NCBI RefSeq assembly: GCF_016820445.1
Contig: NZ_JADHDT010000006.1
Location: 248,001 to 312,000, forward strand
Length of the DNA: 64,000 nt
DNA from: Sphingomonas beigongshangi
GTDB lineage: Bacteria > Pseudomonadota > Alphaproteobacteria > Sphingomonadales > Sphingomonadaceae
Direction: 5' to 3'
Shown here: one piece after another, positions 1-9,481 of the stretch
How the letters are laid out: the number at the start of each line of letters is the position of its first letter
Position numbering within the stretch: the first letter of the stretch is position 1
Translations under genes and position numbers: made by a program
Notes under the pieces: generated by a model
Seen by the model: the letters and a program-made list of their open reading frames with translations, nothing else
The model's database searches: none
What the model was told of the DNA's origin: nothing

Positions 1-4
1 GCTG

Positions 5-1045
5 ATGCGCTACGGTTTCTGGATGCCGGTGTTCGGCGGCTGGCTGCGCAACGTCCCCGACGAGGGGATGGAAGCGAGCTGGGCCTATGCCAAGGCGTTG
101 ACGCAGGACGCGGAGCGATGGGGATACGACCTGACGCTGATCGCGGAACTCAACCTCAACGACATCAAGGGGATCGACCAGCCCGCGCTCGATGCCTGGT
201 CGACCGCCGCCGCGCTTGCCGCGGTGACCGAGCGGCTCGAGCTGATGGTCGCGGTACGCCCCAACTTTCATCACCCCGCCCTGTTCGCCAAGGCGGCGGC
301 CAATATCGATCGTATCGCCGGCGGCCGCCTGTCGCTGAACGTCGTGTCGAGCTGGTGGGCGGACGAGGCCCGCCAATACGGACTGCAGTTCGACCAGCAC
401 GACGACCGCTACGCGCGCACCGCCGAATGGCTGGAGGTGGTCGACGGGCTGTGGACGCAGGAGCGGTTCAGCTACGCCGGCAAATTCTATGCGACGGATG
501 CGGCGATCTGCGCGCCCAAGCCGGTGCGCCGCCCGATCGTCTATGCCGGCGGCGAGAGCGAGGCGGCCAAGACGATGATCGCCGCGCAATGCGACGCCTA
601 TGTCATGCATGGCGATCCCGTGGCGGCGATCGCCCCCAAGATCGCCGACATGGCGGCGCGCCGCCGGGCGGCGGGCGGCGCCCCGATGCGATACGGCATG
701 GCGGCCTATGCGATCGTGCGGGACAGCGAGGCGGAGGCGAAGCGCGAGCTCGAGCGCATCACCAATGTTGCCACCCTGCCCGCCGGCTATGCCAATTTCG
801 ACCAGTGGCTGTCGGGCACCCAGCTCGAGCGCGAGCTGAAGATCCAGGAATATTCGGTGTCGAACCGAGGCCTTCGCCCCAATCTGGTCGGCACGCCCGA
901 ACAGCTGAAGGAACGTATCGCGGAATATGAGGCGGCCGGCCTCGACCTCCTGCTGCTGCAGATGAGCCCGCAGGCGGAGGAAATGGAGCGCTTCGCCGCG
1001 CAGGTGATGGGCACGCACGCCGCGAGGACCCCGGCAACGGCCTGA
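5..1045 (+). CDS. LLM-class flavin-dependent monooxygenase (SsuD/SfnG-like)
   Basis: This 346-residue protein resembles the bacterial luciferase-like TIM-barrel monooxygenases that use reduced flavin to cleave alkanesulfonates or sulfones. Visible family marks are an N-terminal FWMPVFGGWLRN segment, the ERLELMVAVRP strand, DRIAGGRLSLNVVSSWW and the later HDDRYARTAEWLEV and NLVGTPEQLKERI segments. Length is usual for SsuD/SfnG (about 345-380). The ATG overlaps a TGA at bases 3-5 (TGATG), so it is probably translationally coupled to a gene left of the window, although a longer start cannot be excluded. It lies outside the mobile element, on the chromosomal side of the attachment site. The exact substrate is not readable from sequence. 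Confidence 0.85.
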   Translation: MRYGFWMPVFGGWLRNVPDEGMEASWAYAKALTQDAERWGYDLTLIAELNLNDIKGIDQPALDAWSTAAALAAVTERLELMVAVRPNFHHPALFAKAAANIDRIAGGRLSLNVVSSWWADEARQYGLQFDQHDDRYARTAEWLEVVDGLWTQERFSYAGKFYATDAAICAPKPVRRPIVYAGGESEAAKTMIAAQCDAYVMHGDPVAAIAPKIADMAARRRAAGGAPMRYGMAAYAIVRDSEAEAKRELERITNVATLPAGYANFDQWLSGTQLERELKIQEYSVSNRGLRPNLVGTPEQLKERIAEYEAAGLDLLLLQMSPQAEEMERFAAQVMGTHAARTPATA

Positions 1046-1115
1046 GCGCCCGACGGCCGCCCGCGTGGTCCCACGACGGATCACGGCAGCGGGCGGAACG
1101 CGCAGCGACCGGGAC

Positions 1116-1135
1116 GCCGCCTCGCGGGAGGCGGC
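1116..1135 (+). terminator. GC-rich hairpin downstream of the monooxygenase gene
   Basis: A perfect 8-bp stem (GCCGCCTC / GAGGCGGC, loop GCGG) lies 71 bases after the stop codon of the flavin monooxygenase gene. No U-run follows, so it may be a weak or Rho-assisted terminator, or simply a GC-rich palindrome. Confidence 0.35.
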
Positions 1136-1197
1136 GGCCGCTTCTGCCGCACGCACGACAGGGCCGTCGCACCGACTGGGATCGTCATCGAAAGGTC

Positions 1198-1244
1198 TGG
1201 CGCACCCGACAGGATTCGAACCTGTGGCCTCTGCCTTCGGAGGG
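1198..1244 (-). other. attL: Attachment site: displaced 3' half of tRNA-Arg(CCG)
   Basis: Read on the minus strand this is the 3' part of a tRNA. It has the anticodon loop CTCCGAA (anticodon CCG), the stem GGCAG, a five-base variable region, the T arm ACAGG-TTCGAAT-CCTGT, the acceptor strand CGGGTGC, and an encoded CCA. The 5' anticodon stem should continue as CTGCC, but similarity stops there and no D arm or 5' acceptor strand follows. It is therefore a tRNA remnant, not a functional gene. An integrase starts 180 bases away. Elements inserting into the 3' end of a minus-strand tRNA leave exactly this fragment at their left edge and rebuild the tRNA at the far end, which here would be beyond the window. 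Confidence 0.8.
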
Positions 1245-1422
1245 ATTATCGCTGGCTCCGCCAATAAACGCCAGGAGCCGCCGATGACCGCCTATCTCCC
1301 TGTAATCGCTAAAGAATTTGATTTCGGCTTCCGCCGGAAGTACGCTCTGTCTCGCCACAGTTTTCGCCCGCTTGCTTACGTGATGCTTACGCGAGAGAGC
1401 GCTGTCGGCTCGGAGAAAGCCC

Positions 1423-2784
1423 ATGTCTAAGCTCACCAAAAGGGTCGTTGACGCCGCTGAAAGCCGCTCCAAAGATTACGTCATCTGGGACGACGAACTT
1501 CCCGGCTTCGGCCTCCGTGTCTTCACGTCGGGAAAGCGCAGCTACGTCATCCAGTATCGCCTCGGCAAGCGTTCGCGTCGGTTCACCATCGGTTTGCATG
1601 GCATCTGGACGCCCGAGCGCGCGCGCCAGGAAGCGAAGGTCCAACTAGGCCGCATCGCTCAGGGTGAAGATCCCGCCGAGGAGAAGCAGCTCGACAACAA
1701 GGCGATCACCGTCAAGGAGCTGTGCGACCTCTACGTCGCTGATCTCAAGGCTGGCCTCATCTTGGGTAAGGGTGGCCGGCCAAAGAAGGCGAGCACGATC
1801 CTCTCGGATACAGGACGCATCGAGCGCCACATCGTGCCCTTGCTCGGCACTCGGAGGGTCAAGGACCTTGTGAAGGCCGACATCACGAAGGCCCTGAAAG
1901 ACATCATGGCCGGCAAGACCCGCTGCAGCGTCAAGACGAAGAAGCTGCGCGGCCGCGCCATCGTACGCGGCGGTGCCGGAACGGCTACCCGGACGATCGG
2001 ACTGTTCGGCGGCATCCTCACCTACGCGGTTGAAGCAGGCATCATCGACCTCAATCCCGTCCACGGCGTCCGGCGGCCGAAGGACAATGTGCGCGGACGG
2101 CGCCTGACCGAGGCCGAATATCGCCTGCTCGGCGACATCCTGACCAAGGCTGCAGAGAACGGGAAGTATGAGTTGTCGGTCGACATCATCCGGCAGCTCG
2201 CGCTCACCGGATGCCGTCGGACCGAGATGATCACCTTGGCTTGGAGCGAGGCTGACACCGATTCAAGCTGTCTCCGGCTGATCGACAGTAAGGAAGGAAG
2301 CTCGATCCGTCCGATCGGCTTGCCTGTCGTGGAGTATCTCGAAAACCGCCGGAAGGAGCAGACCGGCACCTACGTCTTTCCCGGCCAGGGTGATGACAAT
2401 GCGTTCGGGAGCTTCCCCAACCATTGGGAGCAGATATTCGCGGACACCGCGCTCGCCGACATCACGCCACACGTCCTGCGGCACAGCTTCGCCAGTATCG
2501 CCAACGATCTCGGCTTCACCGAAGTCACGATCGCCGCGCTGGTCGGGCATGCGAAGGGATCGGTCACGAGCAACTACATCCATACGCTCGATACCGCGCT
2601 CATCATGGCCGCCGACACTATCTCGGGCTACATTCAGGGGCTTCTGGATGGGATCGAGTTCAAACAGACGGCCTACGCCCTGGACCGGGACTCCCGGAAA
2701 GCCGCCCTCGCGCGGTTCCTGCAGAAGGCCGCCGCTACCGAACAGGACACGGCCGAGGACTCGGAGCAGTTGCTTGCAGCTTGA
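1423..2784 (+). CDS. int: Site-specific tyrosine recombinase (P4-type integrase)
   Basis: This 453-residue protein integrates and excises the element at the tRNA-Arg site. The N-terminal 90 residues match the arm-binding DUF4102 type (LPGFGLRVFTSGKRSY). The catalytic domain shows Arg near residue 265 (LTGCRRTEM), Lys in DSKEGSSIRPIGLP, the HxxRH box at 350-354 (HVLRHSF), His376 (VGHAKG) and the Tyr385 nucleophile (SNYIHT). All catalytic residues are present, so it should be active. The ATG is preceded by CGGAGA. Its closeness to the tRNA fragment supports the boundary call. Confidence 0.95.
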   Translation: MSKLTKRVVDAAESRSKDYVIWDDELPGFGLRVFTSGKRSYVIQYRLGKRSRRFTIGLHGIWTPERARQEAKVQLGRIAQGEDPAEEKQLDNKAITVKELCDLYVADLKAGLILGKGGRPKKASTILSDTGRIERHIVPLLGTRRVKDLVKADITKALKDIMAGKTRCSVKTKKLRGRAIVRGGAGTATRTIGLFGGILTYAVEAGIIDLNPVHGVRRPKDNVRGRRLTEAEYRLLGDILTKAAENGKYELSVDIIRQLALTGCRRTEMITLAWSEADTDSSCLRLIDSKEGSSIRPIGLPVVEYLENRRKEQTGTYVFPGQGDDNAFGSFPNHWEQIFADTALADITPHVLRHSFASIANDLGFTEVTIAALVGHAKGSVTSNYIHTLDTALIMAADTISGYIQGLLDGIEFKQTAYALDRDSRKAALARFLQKAAATEQDTAEDSEQLLAA

Positions 2785-2807
2785 TCGCGCGATGGGGGTT
2801 TCAGTTA

Positions 2808-2836
2808 TTGCAGTTAAGCCCCGCAACCCTTATATT
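2808..2836 (+). promoter_or_regulatory. Sigma70-like promoter of the toxin-antitoxin pair
   Basis: A -35 box TTGCAG (2808-2813) and a -10 box TATATT (2831-2836) are separated by 17 bases. They lie 22 bases before the antitoxin ATG, which has AGGAGA as ribosome binding site. Toxin-antitoxin promoters are commonly repressed by the antitoxin; no clear operator was identified. Confidence 0.6.
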
Positions 2837-2857
2837 GGCTGGTCAGGAGACACGATC

Positions 2858-3304
2858 ATGGCCAGCCAAGTGGTGCAGTTCGCCGGTCTGTCCGACCGCG
2901 ACCGCAAGACTGTGACGCCTCTGCCAACCTTGGCAGAGGGCGATCACGTGGAGCTGCATGTGCGGCGTCGCGATGGACGGGAGCAGACCCTGTCCCTTCC
3001 GCCGGCCGCCATCAGCGCCGTCGAGACGCTGCTGTCTCGCCTGCTGAACGGCGAGAGGGTCGCCGTGCTCACGGAAGATCAGGAGCTGAGCCCGACCGAC
3101 GCATCGGTGATCCTGGGCATCTCGCGTCCGCTCGTCGTCCATCGCATGGACATCGGCGATCTGCCGTTCCGCTACGTCGGAAAGCACCGCCGGGCATCGC
3201 TGAAGGACGTGCTGGCCTTGAAGGAGACGCTGGACGCTCGCCAGAAGGCGATGGACGTCCTGGCCGAGGACACAGAGGATCTTGTCGTCAACCATGGCCT
3301 CTAG
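2858..3304 (+). CDS. Excisionase/HTH-type antitoxin partner of PIN toxin
   Basis: This 148-residue protein has a loose N-terminal half (residues 1-75) and a helix-turn-helix domain around residues 83-125 (LSPTDASVILGISRPLVVHRM), of the AlpA/excisionase kind found in antitoxins next to PIN proteins. The start at ATG 2858 is chosen because AGGAGA lies 8 bases upstream and a good promoter precedes it; longer readings run back into integrase. The next gene starts inside its last codons (overlap 3294-3304), so the two are translationally coupled. It should bind DNA and neutralise the PIN protein, keeping the element in the population. Confidence 0.75.
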   Translation: MASQVVQFAGLSDRDRKTVTPLPTLAEGDHVELHVRRRDGREQTLSLPPAAISAVETLLSRLLNGERVAVLTEDQELSPTDASVILGISRPLVVHRMDIGDLPFRYVGKHRRASLKDVLALKETLDARQKAMDVLAEDTEDLVVNHGL

Positions 3305-3872
3305 ACCGCCCATCGCGGTCTACGACGCCTGCGTCCTCTATCCCTTCCATCTGCGCAATGTGCTGATCCAGTGCGCCTTCGATGGCTTAGTCGCCGCGCG
3401 CTGGACCAACGACATTCACGCGGAATGGATACGCAATCTCGCCGCCAATTCTCCCAGCACACCGGTCGCGCGCTTCGAGACCACCCGCGACATGATGAAA
3501 GCCGTCCTGCCTGACGCCAATGTCGCCAACCATCGGAGCCTGATTCCGAGCCTTTCCTTGCCCGATCCGGATGACCGGCATGTGCTGGCGGCCGCGATCG
3601 CTGGCGGTGCCGAGACGATCGTCACTTGGAACCTGAAGGATTTTCCCGCTTCGCAGATCACCCCTCACGGAATCGCCGCTATGTCGCCCGACGCCTTCCT
3701 TTCGGCCTTGCACCGAGCCTATCCGAAAGCCCTTCTAAGCAGTATCGCGCGGGCGCGCGAAAACCTCAGACGCACGACGCCATCCGTTGCGGAATTCATA
3801 GACATTCTCGAAGCGCAGGGGCTGGCCGAGTTCGCTCCCGTCCTGCGGCGCCGCAAAGCGCACCTGGCCTGA
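3294..3872 (+). CDS. PIN-domain toxin (predicted ribonuclease)
   Basis: The 192-residue protein carries PIN-like acidic positions. Asp in AVYDACVLYPFHLRN near the N-terminus, Asp/Glu in TNDIHAEWIRN, and the cluster LPDPDDRHVLAAAI followed by IVTWNLKDFP would form the metal-binding site of a PIN RNase. ATG 3294 is preferred over the earlier in-frame codon because it gives a short overlap with the antitoxin gene. The C-terminal extension (from about residue 140) is longer than in VapC toxins and fits the larger PIN/HTH pair family. Its role is inferred from family and context. Confidence 0.75.
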   Translation: MASRPPIAVYDACVLYPFHLRNVLIQCAFDGLVAARWTNDIHAEWIRNLAANSPSTPVARFETTRDMMKAVLPDANVANHRSLIPSLSLPDPDDRHVLAAAIAGGAETIVTWNLKDFPASQITPHGIAAMSPDAFLSALHRAYPKALLSSIARARENLRRTTPSVAEFIDILEAQGLAEFAPVLRRRKAHLA

Positions 3873-3962
3873 TCCCCCCGCAGGGCTCGGAAATTCCGCT
3901 TCGAGTTATCGCCGCAGCGGCAAGGCCGCAGAATCATTCTTGACTCTATGACCCGAAAATCA

Positions 3963-3977
3963 GAACAAATCGCGAAC
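3963..3977 (+). promoter_or_regulatory. LexA operator (SOS box) of the imuA-imuB-dnaE2 operon
   Basis: GAACAAATCGCGAAC is a perfect match to the alphaproteobacterial LexA consensus GAAC-N7-GAAC. A TTGACT -35-like hexamer (3940-3945) lies 17 bases upstream, which puts the operator over the -10 region. The imuA start is 35 bases downstream. This predicts repression by LexA and induction by DNA damage. Confidence 0.8.
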
Positions 3978-4011
3978 ATGACTACGCCGCCTTCGGAGGT
4001 CAAGAACGCAC

Positions 4012-4764
4012 TTGCGGCCCGAGCCCGCCATAGAGTCCCTGCGCGCGCAGATCGAGAAGATCGAAGGCCGAAGCCGGCGCGCCAAATCGGTCCTTCCTTT
4101 CGGAATCACCGAGGTGGATTCGCGACTCCCCGGCGGCGGCCTTGCCCTCGGCGCGCTGCATGAAATAGCCGGCGGCGGCAACGGAGCGGTCGACGGAGCC
4201 GCAGCGGCTTCCTTCAGCGCGGGCCTCGCCGCCCGCACCAAAGGCAAAATCCTCTGGTGCATCACGCGCGCCGACCTATTCGCGCCCGCCATTGCCCAGG
4301 CAGGCCTCGCGAGCGACCGCGTGATCTACCTCGAAGCCGGCGACGACAAGACCGTCCTCGCCTGCATGGAAGAAGGATTGCGCCACGGCGGCCTCGGGGC
4401 CGTCATCGGCGAGGTCGCCCGCCTTTCGATGACAGCATCAAGACGCCTGCAACTGGCGGCCGAAGGCGCCGGCTCGCTCGGGATCGCCTTGCGGCGCTGG
4501 CGGCGACAGACAGAGGCGACGGATTTCGGCCAACCGACATCTGCGATGACGCGCTGGCGCGTCTCCGTAATGCCCTCAACGCCGCTACCCGTTCCCGGCG
4601 TGGGCCGCGCACGCTGGTTGGTTGAACTCATCCGCGCCCGAGCGGGCGAAAGTGCAGATTTCGAGTTGGAGGCGTGCGATGACACGGGTCGTCTCGCTCT
4701 TCCTGCCGAACTGGTCCACAGACCGGCTTCGGCGGAAGGCTGGCGACGCGGCGCCTCCGGCTGA
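4012..4764 (+). CDS. imuA: ImuA, SOS mutasome RecA-like protein
   Basis: This 250-residue protein has the layout of ImuA: a short helical N-terminus, then a RecA-fold core with LPFGITEVDSRLPGGGLALGALHEI near residues 28-53. In known systems ImuA works with ImuB and DnaE2 in error-prone translesion synthesis. The reading frame has a stop at 3979-3981 and no ATG before this point, so TTG 4012 is taken as start, with CGGAGG 12 bases upstream. It is first in an operon controlled by the LexA box and overlaps imuB by 86 bases. Confidence 0.85.
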   Translation: MRPEPAIESLRAQIEKIEGRSRRAKSVLPFGITEVDSRLPGGGLALGALHEIAGGGNGAVDGAAAASFSAGLAARTKGKILWCITRADLFAPAIAQAGLASDRVIYLEAGDDKTVLACMEEGLRHGGLGAVIGEVARLSMTASRRLQLAAEGAGSLGIALRRWRRQTEATDFGQPTSAMTRWRVSVMPSTPLPVPGVGRARWLVELIRARAGESADFELEACDDTGRLALPAELVHRPASAEGWRRGASG

Positions 4765-6199
4765 GGCGCCGCTCGTCCTGATTGGCCGCGACGGGAACAG
4801 GCGGGTGGTGCTGGCGGCGGATGCTGCGGCCCAGGCCGCCGGACTGCGCGCCGGCATGCCCGTCACTAAGGCACAGGTCCTGGTGCCGGCTCTTATCGTG
4901 CAGGATGCCCAGCCAGTAGCCGACGACGAGGCCCTTGAGCGCCTCGCGGTGTGGCTCCTCCGCTATGCGCCTATCGTGGCTCCAGACCCGCCTGACGGCC
5001 TCATCATCGACTCGACAGGCGCTGATCACCTCCACGGCGGCGAAGCCGTCATGCTGGAGGGCTTGATCGGGCGCCTCGCCATGTCCGGGATCACCGCTAG
5101 AGGCGCGATCGCCGACACATGGGGAGCAGCCCATGCGCTGGCCCGGTTCGTGGCGCAGCCTGCCGTCATCGCGCCGGAGGGTCACGGCCCATCCGTCTTG
5201 GAGCGGTTACCGCTTGAGGCGTTGCGCATTCCAGCCGCGACCACTGCGGCGTTGCGCGCACTCGGCTTCAGAACGGTCGGCGATCTTCTGGCGCAGCCGC
5301 GCGCACCGCTCACCTTGCGCTTCGGCCCGGAACTCGGCCGACGCTTAGACCAGGCCTTGGGCACTGCGGCCGAACTCATCGAGCCGGTCCGGCCTGCCGA
5401 TCTCATCGAGGTGCGCCGCGCCTTCGCTGAACCGATCGGCGCGGCCGAGACCATCGCCCGCTACATCGGCAAGCTCGTCAACCAGCTTTGCGAGCGACTG
5501 GAGGAAGGCGGCCTCGGCGCACGCAGGCTCGATCTCATCTGCCACCGCGTCGACAGCCGGGCCCAGGCCGTGCGGGTCGGCATGGCCACACCGGTCCGCG
5601 ACGCGAAGCGGCTGACGCGCCTCCTGTGCGACAAGATCGAGACCATCTCGCCCGGCTTCGGCATCGAGGTGATGACCCTCGCCGCCAGCGTCGCCGAACC
5701 GCTTGAGCGCAGACAGATCGTCAGTTCTTTGGTTGAGGAGAGCGCCCCCGACGTCTCCGATCTCATTGACACCCTGATGAACCGCGTTGGCGAACGTGCC
5801 CTCTATCGGCTTGCCCCTGTCGCCAGCGACGTTCCGGAGCGGTCTGTCTGTCGTATCCCGGCGATGGCGGCCGATACGGGAGTGGGCTGGCCCGGCCATT
5901 GGCCGAGGCCCTCGCGCCTACTGCCGACGCCCGAGCCGGTCGAGACCGTCGCGTTGCTCCCTGATCATCCGCCGGTCTCGTTCACCTGGCGCGGAATCCG
6001 CCGCCGCCTTCGACGCGGCGACGGCCCGGAGCGCGTGTTCGGCGAATGGTGGAAGCGTGACGCCGAGCTGGCCGCCGTCCGCGACTACTTCCGGGTTGAG
6101 GACGACGCCGGCGAACGCTACTGGCTGTTCCGCGCCGGCGACGGCGAGGACACCGCCACAGGCTCGCACCGCTGGTTCATCCACGGAGTCTTCGGATGA
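4679..6199 (+). CDS. imuB: ImuB, inactive Y-family polymerase-like adaptor
   Basis: The 506-residue protein has the Y-family polymerase fold. Where active enzymes have the catalytic acidic motif at the N-terminus, it reads [14 protein letters not shown], as expected for ImuB, which is thought to be a beta-clamp-binding scaffold rather than a polymerase. ATG 4679 is chosen because GGAGG lies 6 bases upstream and the encoded start matches the family. Its stop overlaps the start of dnaE2 (ATGA), so the two are coupled. The C-terminal region ([33 protein letters not shown]) is typical. Confidence 0.9.
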   Translation: MTRVVSLFLPNWSTDRLRRKAGDAAPPAEAPLVLIGRDGNRRVVLAADAAAQAAGLRAGMPVTKAQVLVPALIVQDAQPVADDEALERLAVWLLRYAPIVAPDPPDGLIIDSTGADHLHGGEAVMLEGLIGRLAMSGITARGAIADTWGAAHALARFVAQPAVIAPEGHGPSVLERLPLEALRIPAATTAALRALGFRTVGDLLAQPRAPLTLRFGPELGRRLDQALGTAAELIEPVRPADLIEVRRAFAEPIGAAETIARYIGKLVNQLCERLEEGGLGARRLDLICHRVDSRAQAVRVGMATPVRDAKRLTRLLCDKIETISPGFGIEVMTLAASVAEPLERRQIVSSLVEESAPDVSDLIDTLMNRVGERALYRLAPVASDVPERSVCRIPAMAADTGVGWPGHWPRPSRLLPTPEPVETVALLPDHPPVSFTWRGIRRRLRRGDGPERVFGEWWKRDAELAAVRDYFRVEDDAGERYWLFRAGDGEDTATGSHRWFIHGVFG

Positions 6200-9100
6200 G
6201 CGAGCCCCGCTACGCCGAGCTTCAGGTCACCTCGCATTTCAGCTTTCTGCGGGGGGCGTCGTCCTGTGAGGAGCTGTTCGCCCAGGCGGCGTTCGCCGGG
6301 ATCGAAGCGCTGGCCGTGGTGGACCGGAATTCGCTCGCCGGCATCGTCCGGGCCCACGAGGCGGCGAAGACCACAGGCGTCCGCCTGATTGTCGGCTGCC
6401 GCCTCGACCTCGCCGACGGTATGTCTGTGCTGGTCTATCCGACCGACCGACCTGCCTATTCCCGTCTCTGCCGCCTACTGTCGCTCGGCAAGCGGCGCGG
6501 CGGAAAGGCAAGGTGCGTGCTCGAATGGCAGGACCTCGTCGCTTACGGCGAAGGATTTATCGCCGTCTTCGTGCCGGATCTCGCGGATGACCAATGCGGC
6601 CTTCGTCTGCGCCGACTGCGCGATGCGTTCGGCGATCGGGCGTATCTGGCTCTGACACTGCGTCGCCGGCCCAACGACCAGCTTCGCCTTCACGAGCTGT
6701 CGAACCTCGCCACCAAGATGCGGGTCGCGACCGTGGTGACGAACGACGTCCTCTTCCACGAACCCGCCCGCCGCATCCTTCAGGACGTCGTCTCATGCAT
6801 CCGGCACAACGTCACGATCGATACGATCGGCGACCGCCGGGAGCGTCACGCCGATCGATACATAAAGCCGCCCGAGGAGATGCACCGCCTCTTCAGCCGC
6901 TACCCCGAGGCGCTTGCCCGAGGCCTGCAAATCGCCGACCGCTGCCGCTTCAATCTCGACGAGCTGGCCTACCAATATCCGGAAGAACGCGACGATCCGG
7001 CCCTTACGCCGCAGGAGACGCTGGCGAAGCTCACCTGGGAAGGCGCAGCCGAGCGTTACCCGGAAGGCGTGCCCGATAGCGTGACCACCGCGCTTCAACA
7101 TGAGCTGCGGCTCATCGAGAAGCTCGACTATGCGCCATATTTCCTGACCGTGAATTCGATCGTTCGCTTCGCCCGCTCGAAGGACATCCTTTGCCAAGGG
7201 CGCGGATCGGCTGCCAACTCCGCCGTCTGCTATGTCCTTGGCATCACGTCGATCGATCCCGGTCGCAACGATCTTCTCTTCGAGCGGTTCGTGTCCGAGG
7301 AACGCCGAGAGCCGCCCGATATCGATGTCGATTTCGAGCATGAGCGGCGAGAAATCGTCATGCAGTGGGTGTTCGACGCCTACGGCCGCGACCATGCCGC
7401 TCTCTGCTCGACCGTCATTCGCTACCGCACCAAGGGCGCGCTGCGCGATGTCGGCAAGGCGCTCGGCCTCCCTGAAGACCTGATCGGGACTTTGTCGTCA
7501 CAGGTCTGGGCCTGGTCGGAGGAAGGCGTCGAACAGAAGCACGTCGAGGAACTGAATCTCAATCTCGCCGATCGCAGGCTTCGCCTGACGCTCGATCTCG
7601 CCCGGCAGCTCATGGGCGCGCCGCGCCATCTGAGCCAGCATCCCGGCGGTTTCGTCCTGACCCATGACAGGCTCGACGACCTCGTGCCGATCGAGCCCGC
7701 CGCTATGAAGGACCGGCAGGTCATCGAGTGGGACAAGGACGATATCGACGCCCTGAAATTCATGAAGGTCGACGTCCTGGCGCTCGGGATGCTGACCTGC
7801 ATGAAGAAGGGACTGGACCTTCTGGCCGAGCATAAGGGCGTCAACCTCGACCTTGCCTCCATCCCGGCTGAAGACCCGCGCACCTACGCGATGATCCGCA
7901 AGGCGGACACGCTCGGCACGTTCCAGATCGAGAGCCGGGCGCAGATGTCGATGTTGCCGCGTCTGAAGCCTCGCACCTATTACGACCTCGTCGTACAGGT
8001 CGCGATCGTCAGGCCCGGTCCGATCCAGGGTGACATGGTACATCCCTATCTTCATCGCCGGGAGGGCCTTGAACCCGTCCACTACCCAAAGCCCGAGCTG
8101 GAGAAAGTGCTCGGCAAGACGCTCGGCGTGCCGCTCTTCCAGGAGCAGGCGATGCGGGTTGCGATCGAATGCGCCGGCTTTACTCCCGGCGAAGCCGACA
8201 TGCTCCGCAAGTCGATGGCCACTTTCAAGTTCACCGGCGGCGTCTCGCATTTCCGCGATAAGCTGATCGCCGGCATGGTGGCCAACGGCTACGAGCAGGC
8301 GTTCGCCGAGCAGACCTTCAAACAATTGGAGGGCTTCGGCAGCTACGGGTTTCCGGAAAGCCACGCAGCCTCTTTTGCGCTAATCGCCTACGCCTCGGCC
8401 TGGCTCAAATGCTGGCATCCCGAAGTGTTCTGCGCCGCGCTGCTGAACAGTCAGCCCATGGGCTTCTACGCGCCGGCGCAGATCGTGCGTGACGCGCGTG
8501 ATCATGGCGTCGAAATCCGTCCGGTCTGCGCCAACGCATCCCGATGGGACTGCACGCTCGAGCCCGCCGGTAGCGAAGAGCGATTCGCCATTCGCCTGGG
8601 TCTGCGCATGGTCAAAGGCCTCGCCAATGCCCACGCCGCGGCGATCGTCACGGCCAGGGCGGATCAGCCCTTCGGCTCCGTAGACGATCTATGGCGCCGT
8701 GCCGGCATCCCCGTCGCGGCGCTCACGCAAATCGCCGAAGCGGACGGATTTCGACCGCCCTTCGGCCTGGCACGCCGCGAGGCGCTATGGGCGATCAAGG
8801 CTCTGCGCGATGAACCGCTCCCGCTCTTCGCCGCCGCGTCGGCCCGAGAGACGGAGATCGTGCCAGAGGTCGCCGAGCCGGCCGTCATCCTGCGCCCCAT
8901 GACGGCGGGCGGTGAAGTCGTAGAGGACTACCGACATGTCAGCCTGTCGCTGCGGGACCATCCGGTCTCGTTCCTGCGCCGGGAGCTGCGCCGTCGCCGC
9001 ATGGTCACTTTCCAAGAGGCGATGGACGCCAAAGACGGCCGATGGCTAGAGGCAGCCGGCATCGTGTTAGTGAGACAGCGGCCTGGCAGCGCCAAGGGCG

Positions 9101-9468
9101 TCATGTTCATCACGCTCGAAGACGAGAGCGGAATTGCCAACCTCGTGGTCTGGCCCAAGGTCTTCGAGCAGAACCGCCGCACCATCCTGTCGGTCGGCAT
9201 GATCGCCGTGCGCGGGCGCGTTCAACGCGAAGGCGAAGTGGTTCATCTCGTTGCGCAGCGTCTGACAGATCTTTCCGCTGAGCTGGCAAGCGTCGGCGAG
9301 CGCGACACGGCCTTTCCACTACCACATGGGCGCGGCGACGAATTCCATCACGGCTCGGCAAGCCCAGACCCGCGCGGCCTACCGCCAAACGGGCTTCGAA
9401 CCCGCGATATTTATATCCCCGACCTTCACATCGACACTATCGAAGTCAAAACGCGCGATTTCCACTAG
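6196..9468 (+). CDS. dnaE2: DnaE2, error-prone DNA polymerase III alpha-type subunit
   Basis: This 1090-residue polymerase carries an N-terminal PHP domain ([18 protein letters not shown] at residues 5-22) and the C-family palm with [15 protein letters not shown] and the catalytic [13 protein letters not shown] segment. A fingers region ([16 protein letters not shown]), a helix-hairpin-helix region ([19 protein letters not shown]) and a C-terminal OB domain ([18 protein letters not shown]) follow. It is the catalytic part of the ImuA-ImuB-DnaE2 mutasome that bypasses DNA lesions at the cost of mutation. Start overlaps the imuB stop. Full length, no defects seen. Confidence 0.95.
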   Translation: MSEPRYAELQVTSHFSFLRGASSCEELFAQAAFAGIEALAVVDRNSLAGIVRAHEAAKTTGVRLIVGCRLDLADGMSVLVYPTDRPAYSRLCRLLSLGKRRGGKARCVLEWQDLVAYGEGFIAVFVPDLADDQCGLRLRRLRDAFGDRAYLALTLRRRPNDQLRLHELSNLATKMRVATVVTNDVLFHEPARRILQDVVSCIRHNVTIDTIGDRRERHADRYIKPPEEMHRLFSRYPEALARGLQIADRCRFNLDELAYQYPEERDDPALTPQETLAKLTWEGAAERYPEGVPDSVTTALQHELRLIEKLDYAPYFLTVNSIVRFARSKDILCQGRGSAANSAVCYVLGITSIDPGRNDLLFERFVSEERREPPDIDVDFEHERREIVMQWVFDAYGRDHAALCSTVIRYRTKGALRDVGKALGLPEDLIGTLSSQVWAWSEEGVEQKHVEELNLNLADRRLRLTLDLARQLMGAPRHLSQHPGGFVLTHDRLDDLVPIEPAAMKDRQVIEWDKDDIDALKFMKVDVLALGMLTCMKKGLDLLAEHKGVNLDLASIPAEDPRTYAMIRKADTLGTFQIESRAQMSMLPRLKPRTYYDLVVQVAIVRPGPIQGDMVHPYLHRREGLEPVHYPKPELEKVLGKTLGVPLFQEQAMRVAIECAGFTPGEADMLRKSMATFKFTGGVSHFRDKLIAGMVANGYEQAFAEQTFKQLEGFGSYGFPESHAASFALIAYASAWLKCWHPEVFCAALLNSQPMGFYAPAQIVRDARDHGVEIRPVCANASRWDCTLEPAGSEERFAIRLGLRMVKGLANAHAAAIVTARADQPFGSVDDLWRRAGIPVAALTQIAEADGFRPPFGLARREALWAIKALRDEPLPLFAAASARETEIVPEVAEPAVILRPMTAGGEVVEDYRHVSLSLRDHPVSFLRRELRRRRMVTFQEAMDAKDGRWLEAAGIVLVRQRPGSAKGVMFITLEDESGIANLVVWPKVFEQNRRTILSVGMIAVRGRVQREGEVVHLVAQRLTDLSAELASVGERDTAFPLPHGRGDEFHHGSASPDPRGLPPNGLRTRDIYIPDLHIDTIEVKTRDFH

Positions 9469-9481
9469 GGTGCCACCGCGC

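Larger units (their letters stand above)
1046..1422. other. Gene-free stretch spanning the chromosome/element junction
   Basis: No credible coding sequence is seen between the monooxygenase and the integrase. The stretch holds the 1116-1135 hairpin, the tRNA-Arg remnant and about 180 bases of integrase upstream region. That region includes the octamer TGCTTACG twice near 1373-1395, which could be arm-type integrase sites or chance, and a CGGAGA ribosome binding site before the integrase ATG. Confidence 0.6.

Noticed and set aside
1198..1275. A complete tRNA-Arg gene at the left boundary
   Set aside because: Only the 3' half is present; after the anticodon loop the sequence no longer forms the 5' stem strand, D arm or acceptor strand.
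9390..9410. A second tRNA-like TTCGAA context near the end of dnaE2
   Set aside because: It is coding sequence of dnaE2 and has no tRNA arms around it.
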